Source: Eubacteriaceae bacterium UBA1433
Lineage (GTDB): Bacteria > Bacillota > Clostridia > Eubacteriales > UBA1433
Length of the DNA stretch: 10,835 bases
Direction: 5' to 3'
NCBI GenBank assembly: GCA_002329295.1
Contig: DCTT01000024.1
Location: 1,630-12,464 of the forward strand
This document shows positions 6,176-10,835 of the stretch, one piece after another (the stretch's first letter is position 1; each line of letters starts with the position of its first letter). The position numbers and the translations under genes were made by a program. The notes under the pieces are model-generated. The model made no database searches and was not told the origin of the DNA. It saw nothing but the letters and a program-made list of their open reading frames with translations.

Positions 6176-9100
6176 TTGAATAATATTGAAAGCATAAAAC
6201 AAAAAATACTTCAATTGGATCCGGGCTCTTTTCAGAATCTCTGTGACGCATATTTGTCGAAAAAAGGATATCCAAACATAGTGTCGCTCGGCGGACAAGC
6301 AGGAACACGAAAAACAACTTCAGGAACCCCGGACACGTATTTTGTTCTGCCCAATGGTAAGTATGTTTTTGTAGAATATACAACACAACAAAATAGTTTG
6401 GTTAAGAAAATTAAGGATGATATAAATAAATGTTTGAATGTATCAAAGACTAAAATTTCTCATGACAAAATAGAAGAAATAATATATTGCCATACATCAT
6501 CTAGTATAAAACCTGCGGAAGATAAAGGGCTGAAAGATATTTGCAAAAAAGCGGGAATAAATTTAGTTCTAATTGGAATTGATAAACTCGCAGAAGACAT
6601 ATATCTCCTGCACCCTATTTTATGTCGAGATTTTTTAGAAATATCTATTGATTCTAATCAAATTATGGATATAGATGATTTTGTGAAAGAATATAATTCA
6701 AATAGGCTTGCAGCACCCATTGATACAGAATTTTTGTTTAGAGAGGACGAAATAGCAAAGATAGATGCAGCTTTTATAGAACATAATATTGTGATATTGA
6801 GCGGTGCGGCAGGTTCCGGCAAAACACGTTTAGCATTACATTACGCTGATAAATATAAAAAAGAAAACAAATCAAAATTATACTGCATCCGCAATAAGTC
6901 CTTATCAATATATGAGGATCTTAAACTATTTTTAAGCAAGCCAGGAGATTACATACTTGTAATTGATGATGCCAATCAATTTCGTGAACCACAACATATC
7001 CTTCGTTATACAACAATGCTTCCAAAGGGATATAATGTAAAGATTATAATTACAGTACGTGATTATGCACTTGAAAAAGTAATTAATGATGTCAGAGAAA
7101 TTGATTCATATGGTATCATCAAGATAAATCCACTAACGAATAATCAAATAAAAGAATTACTTGAAAAAGTTTTTAATATTCTACACCCTGAATATCAAGA
7201 CCAGATATTAAATATCTCTCAAGGAAATGCAAGAATTGCTATGCTTGCCGGCAGAATTGCTTTAAATTCAAACAATTTAAAATCTATCGCCGATGCATCT
7301 CAATTGTATGATGAGTATTATGGAAAGTTTTTAAATAATGAAATATTATTAGATAGCGATTCTTTGATAACAGCAGGAATAATTGCCTTTTGGGGAGCTA
7401 TTTATTTAGATCATATTGACATTATCTTTTCAATTTTAAAAGATACAGGAATTAGTAAAGACAATTTTATTAGAAATATAAAAGAACTTAGTGATAAAGA
7501 AGTAGTGGATATATACAATGATAAAGCTATTCGCTTTTCAGAAGAATGCTTTGCTAATTATATTCTCAAGTTTGTTTTTTTTGACAAAAAATTACTCAGT
7601 TTATCAAATACGATTGATATATGCTTTCAATATGACAAAGAAAGAACTATTTATGTTATGAATACATTACTTAGTGTCTTTGGAAATAAAAATCTTGTCG
7701 ATTTTGTTTCCGATGAAATATTGAAATTGTGGAATAAACTTAAAGCAGAAGAATCTGCCTATTTTTACACATTTGTTAAGGCCTTTTTCCGTGTTAATCC
7801 TACAGAAACACTAATCATTCTAAAAAATAAAATTGAACAGGTGGAACCTGTAAATATTAAAATTTCAGATGACGACATAAAAAAAGGTAAAAATCATCAA
7901 ATTATACAAGATGAGATAATAGAAATTCTTGGCGGATTTAGCGATATGCAAGATTTAATTTCTGCACTAGACTTATTTTTTAAATATTATTCAAAACGTC
8001 CAGATTTATTTATGGATTTTTATTATGCCAGTAACGTTTATTTTGGTATAAAAAAAGATAGTGACCAGATAGGTTATGTTACTCAAATCTCGTATTTAGA
8101 AAAAATAAAAGAATATTCAGATGATTGGCAAGATGAAAATATCATTGAGTTATTTTTAGAAGTAGCAGAACAGCTATTAAAGCTCAACTTTACTCCCGGA
8201 GAACCTGGTCCAAAGAAAACATTTATTATCTATAATATTTCACTTGTCTTATCTGAGGAAGTAAAGCAATACAGGAAAGTAGTATGGGAATATTTAATAG
8301 AAATCGGAAAAAAAGCTAAGTATAAAGAGAAAATTAGAAAAATAATTAGTAAGTATGGAGATTATAGAGATAAAAGCAGTCTATCTGTCATGGATTTTGA
8401 CTTAATGTATATAAAAGAAATTTTGCAAAACACATTCCCATCCGTAAATTTGAAAAATTCTATTTTGGCGCATAAAATTGTAAGCGTGTATAAAAAGAAA
8501 AAAATAGATAGCGATAAATTATTTCGCAAATACTTAGATAGCAAATCTTTTAAATTATACACACTCCTTATCGGTCATGACTTCTATAAATATAATAAGG
8601 AACAATTTGACACACTTAAAAAGCAGAATATTGAAGACCATCTACAAAATGCAAATGATGAGACGTTAAAATTTTTGATTGATATATGTACTGAATCCAT
8701 GAATATTGTAGAACACGAGTACGAGCACCTTAAAGAAGGGTTAGGTATTGCTCTAAATGCTATATCTAAAAATAAAGATTTATATCTAAAAACGGTTGCT
8801 TATTATTTAGATCAAGACACACCTCTAAATATCAACCCGTGTATTGTAGTTAATAATCTTTTGCTATTAATAAATGAAGATGAAGTATTAAAATTAATCA
8901 ATGAATACAATTTCAATCAAAAAAACTTTTGGATATATGCATATTATCATGAATTGCCAGCAGAAGTTGTCTCTGAAAATCACTTAAGTGGATTATATAA
9001 ATTTTTATCAAATGATTCAGATAAAGAAATTAGTAGTTCACCGCTACGAAATGTTGATTTTTTAGAAAAATTTAGTTTTTTAGATCAGGATGTTTTTATA

Positions 9101-9919
9101 AAAGGTTGCGAAATCATTTTAGCAAAAAGAAAGTATTCTCCTTATATTATGAATTTATATTTCAGTTCATTATTTGATACTTGTAAAGATAAACCTCAGA
9201 ATATAGTAAGGAAATTCTCCACCAGAATAGATTTATTAATAGAGATTTATATTGAAATGCTTTCTTACAATCAATGTTTTGATTATGATGGCAAGATTCT
9301 GAAAGAAATATATATTACTGATTCTTCTATTTTAGAAAAATATATCGACATTTTGACTAATGACACTTATATAGACATGCATACGTACGAAAAGCAGATG
9401 GGGTGTTTTTTTGAATTAGATAATTATATTGATGTATATAATGAAATAATCGAATTATATATGAAAAAAAGTAAATCCTTCTTTGGAAACGTACAGGCAC
9501 TTATGAAAAAGATATTATTGCCAAATCAGGACGATAAAGAAATTAAGGATAAACAAGATCAATGGATTAGACAGTATATTCAAACTCGTTCAAATAACGA
9601 CGAGGAAATGAAATATCTGTTTTTAGCAATAGCAAATCTGGATGGAAACAGAAAAAAAGATTACATTGAACTGTTTTTAATGCATAATTCCAAGTTTAAA
9701 TCTTTTGAGAAAATTCCATTGACTCCCATACCCAATTTTTGTGTTGAAAGTTTAATTCCTATATATGACGAGTGGATTCAGTTTTTGGAACAATTGCTTC
9801 CTTTCTTTGTAGGTATAACATGGGTTGAACATAAAAAGTATGTTGAAAATAAAATCTACGACCTAAGAGAACGCATTGAAATAGAACAAATAAAAGAAAT
9901 CATCGAAAATAGATGTTGA
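6176..9919 (+). CDS. Nuclease-like/STAND NTPase fusion, probable Avs-like antiphage sensor (1247 aa)
   Basis: Three regions are visible. Residues 1-110 or so resemble a PD-(D/E)xK nuclease: a helix (LDPGSFQNLCDAYLSKKGY), then SGTPDTYFVLPNGKYVFVEYTTQ with Asp53 and Glu67; the usual catalytic Lys position is Thr69. Residues 185-360 form a P-loop ATPase with Walker A GAAGSGKT (210-217), Walker B YILVIDDA (259-266), an Arg-containing ITVRDYA strand (292-298) and a GNARIAMLAG segment resembling the STAND GxP region. Residues 370-1247 are long, helical, Lys/Glu/Ile-rich and match nothing I know, the usual place of the target-sensing domain. Nuclease plus STAND plus a large sensor is the plan of Avs (AVAST) proteins, which recognise phage proteins and then kill or arrest the cell. 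The gene is far richer in A+T than its neighbours, with AAA/ATA/AAT-heavy codons, indicating horizontal transfer. It stands alone. Defence function is inference. Confidence 0.8.
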   Translation: MNNIESIKQKILQLDPGSFQNLCDAYLSKKGYPNIVSLGGQAGTRKTTSGTPDTYFVLPNGKYVFVEYTTQQNSLVKKIKDDINKCLNVSKTKISHDKIEEIIYCHTSSSIKPAEDKGLKDICKKAGINLVLIGIDKLAEDIYLLHPILCRDFLEISIDSNQIMDIDDFVKEYNSNRLAAPIDTEFLFREDEIAKIDAAFIEHNIVILSGAAGSGKTRLALHYADKYKKENKSKLYCIRNKSLSIYEDLKLFLSKPGDYILVIDDANQFREPQHILRYTTMLPKGYNVKIIITVRDYALEKVINDVREIDSYGIIKINPLTNNQIKELLEKVFNILHPEYQDQILNISQGNARIAMLAGRIALNSNNLKSIADASQLYDEYYGKFLNNEILLDSDSLITAGIIAFWGAIYLDHIDIIFSILKDTGISKDNFIRNIKELSDKEVVDIYNDKAIRFSEECFANYILKFVFFDKKLLSLSNTIDICFQYDKERTIYVMNTLLSVFGNKNLVDFVSDEILKLWNKLKAEESAYFYTFVKAFFRVNPTETLIILKNKIEQVEPVNIKISDDDIKKGKNHQIIQDEIIEILGGFSDMQDLISALDLFFKYYSKRPDLFMDFYYASNVYFGIKKDSDQIGYVTQISYLEKIKEYSDDWQDENIIELFLEVAEQLLKLNFTPGEPGPKKTFIIYNISLVLSEEVKQYRKVVWEYLIEIGKKAKYKEKIRKIISKYGDYRDKSSLSVMDFDLMYIKEILQNTFPSVNLKNSILAHKIVSVYKKKKIDSDKLFRKYLDSKSFKLYTLLIGHDFYKYNKEQFDTLKKQNIEDHLQNANDETLKFLIDICTESMNIVEHEYEHLKEGLGIALNAISKNKDLYLKTVAYYLDQDTPLNINPCIVVNNLLLLINEDEVLKLINEYNFNQKNFWIYAYYHELPAEVVSENHLSGLYKFLSNDSDKEISSSPLRNVDFLEKFSFLDQDVFIKGCEIILAKRKYSPYIMNLYFSSLFDTCKDKPQNIVRKFSTRIDLLIEIYIEMLSYNQCFDYDGKILKEIYITDSSILEKYIDILTNDTYIDMHTYEKQMGCFFELDNYIDVYNEIIELYMKKSKSFFGNVQALMKKILLPNQDDKEIKDKQDQWIRQYIQTRSNNDEEMKYLFLAIANLDGNRKKDYIELFLMHNSKFKSFEKIPLTPIPNFCVESLIPIYDEWIQFLEQLLPFFVGITWVEHKKYVENKIYDLRERIEIEQIKEIIENRC

Positions 9920-9993
9920 ATATCGAATATTTCAGTAAAGAGAATGCTCCGCTACCCGTCGTTGAAAAGGTAAAACAAATCATCCGCAAATAA
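9913..9993 (+). pseudogene. Short coding remnant after the STAND gene (26 codons)
   Basis: An open frame from ATG 9913 to TAA 9991-9993 reads MLNIEYFSKENAPLPVVEKV and ends QIIRK. It overlaps the end of the STAND gene, has no ribosome-binding site, and its base use returns to that of the native flanks at about 9935. It is best read as the cut-off 3' end of a host gene. If GAATAT at 6077-6082 is joined to GAATAT at 9925-9930, the frame of the broken gene upstream runs without a stop into this tail, so it may be the missing end of that gene. This is inference; a real micro-ORF cannot be excluded. Confidence 0.4.
9914..9923 (+). repeat. Right copy of the 10-bp direct repeat flanking the STAND gene
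   Basis: TGTTGAATAT again, spanning the TGA stop (9917-9919) of the STAND gene. See the left copy at 6073-6082. Confidence 0.35.
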
Positions 9994-10049
9994 CGGTTCT
10001 TTCTTTTCAGTCCACCTTTTTTGCTGTCAAAACACCTATACAACTCCAC

Positions 10050-10634
10050 CTACACTCTGTCCGAAATTTGGCTGTTCGTAAGCCCGAAAAAAATAATATT
10101 CAGCATCAGGCGAATCATTTCTTCTTTGGAAAAAAGACGGCTGCCCTGGTCATACCAGTAACATAGCGTCGCATAAAATATGCTGCATAAAATTTCCGCC
10201 TTATAATCGACAATGCTTTCCGATTCCTGCAAGTCTAACGAAGCATATTTTAATATCATTTTCTTCAGGGTCGTCTTCAGTTTGGTTTGAAAAGACAAGC
10301 TCCCCCTCGGCCCCAAAAGAAAACTGAGTTTTTGATCCAACGATTTATCGACCTGCATAAAAATTTCTATGATTTGCTGACTGTTTTTTGAAAAGGTCGC
10401 CTCTTTCAATTTTTCGAAATTTTCTTCCGAAGGCAATAATTCGTCTTCAATTTGACTCTGCAAATCCTCCATATCCAAAAAATGCGCATAAAAAGTTCCG
10501 CGGTTATACCCCGCCCGGTCAGTAATCATTTTTACCGTAATCCTGCCCTGAACATCGGAAGTATACAACTCCCAATACGCCTCCATGATATTTTGTTTTG
10601 TCTCTGCGGTAACTTCCGGTTGTTTTTTTGCCAT
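10050..10634 (-). CDS. TetR/AcrR-family transcriptional repressor (194 aa)
   Basis: The N-terminal DNA-binding domain is clear: helix 1 at about residues 10-27 (TAETKQNIMEAYWELYTS), then RITVKMITDRAGYNRGTFYAHF at 31-52, a standard TetR helix-turn-helix ending in the YxHF signature. The C-terminal part is helical and variable and would bind a ligand and form the dimer; I cannot name the ligand. ATG at 10634 is chosen because AAGGAGA stands just before it on the minus strand; an in-frame TTG at 10652 lies upstream of that site. The gene is transcribed away from the gene starting at 10809, and a shared control region with a perfect palindrome lies between them, so autoregulation and repression of the neighbour are likely. 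TetR regulators in this setting often control efflux pumps or detoxifying enzymes. Confidence 0.92.
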   Translation of the reverse strand: MAKKQPEVTAETKQNIMEAYWELYTSDVQGRITVKMITDRAGYNRGTFYAHFLDMEDLQSQIEDELLPSEENFEKLKEATFSKNSQQIIEIFMQVDKSLDQKLSFLLGPRGSLSFQTKLKTTLKKMILKYASLDLQESESIVDYKAEILCSIFYATLCYWYDQGSRLFSKEEMIRLMLNIIFFGLTNSQISDRV

Positions 10635-10686
10635 CGCTTTTCTCCTTTTCAAATCAACAACCCGACAAAAACTGTCTCTTTGTTTG

Positions 10687-10715
10687 TTGATAGAATATCG
10701 GGGTGTCTGTATAAT
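10687..10715 (+). promoter_or_regulatory. Promoter of the divergent plus-strand gene
   Basis: TTGATA at 10687-10692, a 17-base spacer and a consensus TATAAT at 10710-10715. Transcription should begin near 10722, giving a leader of about 87 nt that contains the palindrome at 10728-10739. Confidence 0.7.
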
Positions 10716-10719
10716 TTAT

Positions 10720-10728
10720 ATTATAGCA
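10720..10728 (-). promoter_or_regulatory. Extended -10 promoter of the tetR gene
   Basis: On the minus strand the sequence reads TGCTATAAT, a perfect extended -10. No convincing -35 is present at the right distance (TATGAC), which an extended -10 can tolerate. It lies only a few bases from the -10 of the divergent promoter. Confidence 0.5.
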
Positions 10729-10739
10729 CAACATGTTGT
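10728..10739. promoter_or_regulatory. Candidate TetR operator, perfect 12-bp palindrome
   Basis: ACAACATGTTGT is fully self-complementary. It abuts the tetR extended -10 and lies shortly after the predicted start site of the divergent gene, so one bound dimer could shut both. A related imperfect element, CAACTGTTG, occurs at 10761-10769, and arms ATCAACAA (10653-10660) and TTGTTGAT (10684-10691) lie on the tetR side. Confidence 0.5.
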
Positions 10740-10808
10740 TGGGTCATAGCTTTTCGAAAACAACTGTTGCTTATTCCATAAAAATTTCATAAAAAAGGAG
10801 AAAATTTG

Positions 10809-10835
10809 ATGAAAAATACCGATTCTCATAACAAG
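10809..10835 (+). CDS. Start of a gene under the TetR regulator (runs off the window)
   Basis: ATG at 10809 is preceded by AAGGAG at 10795-10800 with eight bases of spacing, and by a strong promoter. Only nine codons (MKNTDSHNK) are present, too few to identify the product. By context it is the probable target of the divergent TetR repressor, often a transporter or modifying enzyme. Confidence 0.6.

Noticed and set aside
9994..10049. Terminator between the STAND gene end and the convergent tetR gene
   Set aside because: There are T-rich stretches but no stem that I could pair convincingly on either strand.

Overview
The window looks like part of a chromosome of an anaerobic, low-to-moderate-GC Bacillota. 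AGGAGG-type ribosome-binding sites, sigma-A-like promoters, TTG starts and a nickel-pincer cofactor cluster all point that way. A Negativicutes/Clostridia-type gut or rumen anaerobe is my best guess, but nothing here fixes the genus.

Left part (1-1614). The window opens inside the 3' end of a gene that resembles the DUF3089 family. A gene-free stretch of about 320 bases follows, holding a weak terminator, a good extended -10 promoter with a perfect dyad over its -35 region, and a structured leader of about 160 nt. This leads into two adjacent small membrane proteins of unknown function (136 and 104 aa), closed by a strong hairpin terminator.

Central part (1634-5256). Just 20 bases after that terminator a tight operon starts: larE, larB, larC and a TPR protein. 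LarB carboxylates and activates nicotinic acid adenine dinucleotide, LarE adds sulfur, and LarC inserts nickel, giving the nickel-pincer nucleotide used by lactate racemase (LarA) and related racemases/epimerases. No larA lies in the window. LarC is one uninterrupted chain with a striking His-x-His tract. A long hairpin after the TPR gene ends the unit.

Right part (5382-9993). A gene with a TTG start is broken: the frame shifts at an A6 run and a further TAG interrupts a Cys/His-rich tail. Directly after it comes a strikingly AT-rich 1247-codon gene. It encodes a PD-(D/E)xK-like nuclease domain, a STAND-like P-loop ATPase and a long uncharacterised helical C-terminus, an architecture like the Avs antiphage sensors. 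It is flanked by a 10-bp direct repeat and followed by a 26-codon scrap of native-looking coding sequence, which suggests a single-gene defence cargo inserted into a host gene. No integrase or transposase is visible.

Far right (10050-10835). A TetR-family repressor gene on the minus strand is divergent from the start of another gene on the plus strand. Both promoters and a perfect 12-bp palindrome share the gap, a classic self-regulated repressor/target arrangement.

All functional calls rest on reading motifs by eye. No database search was run.
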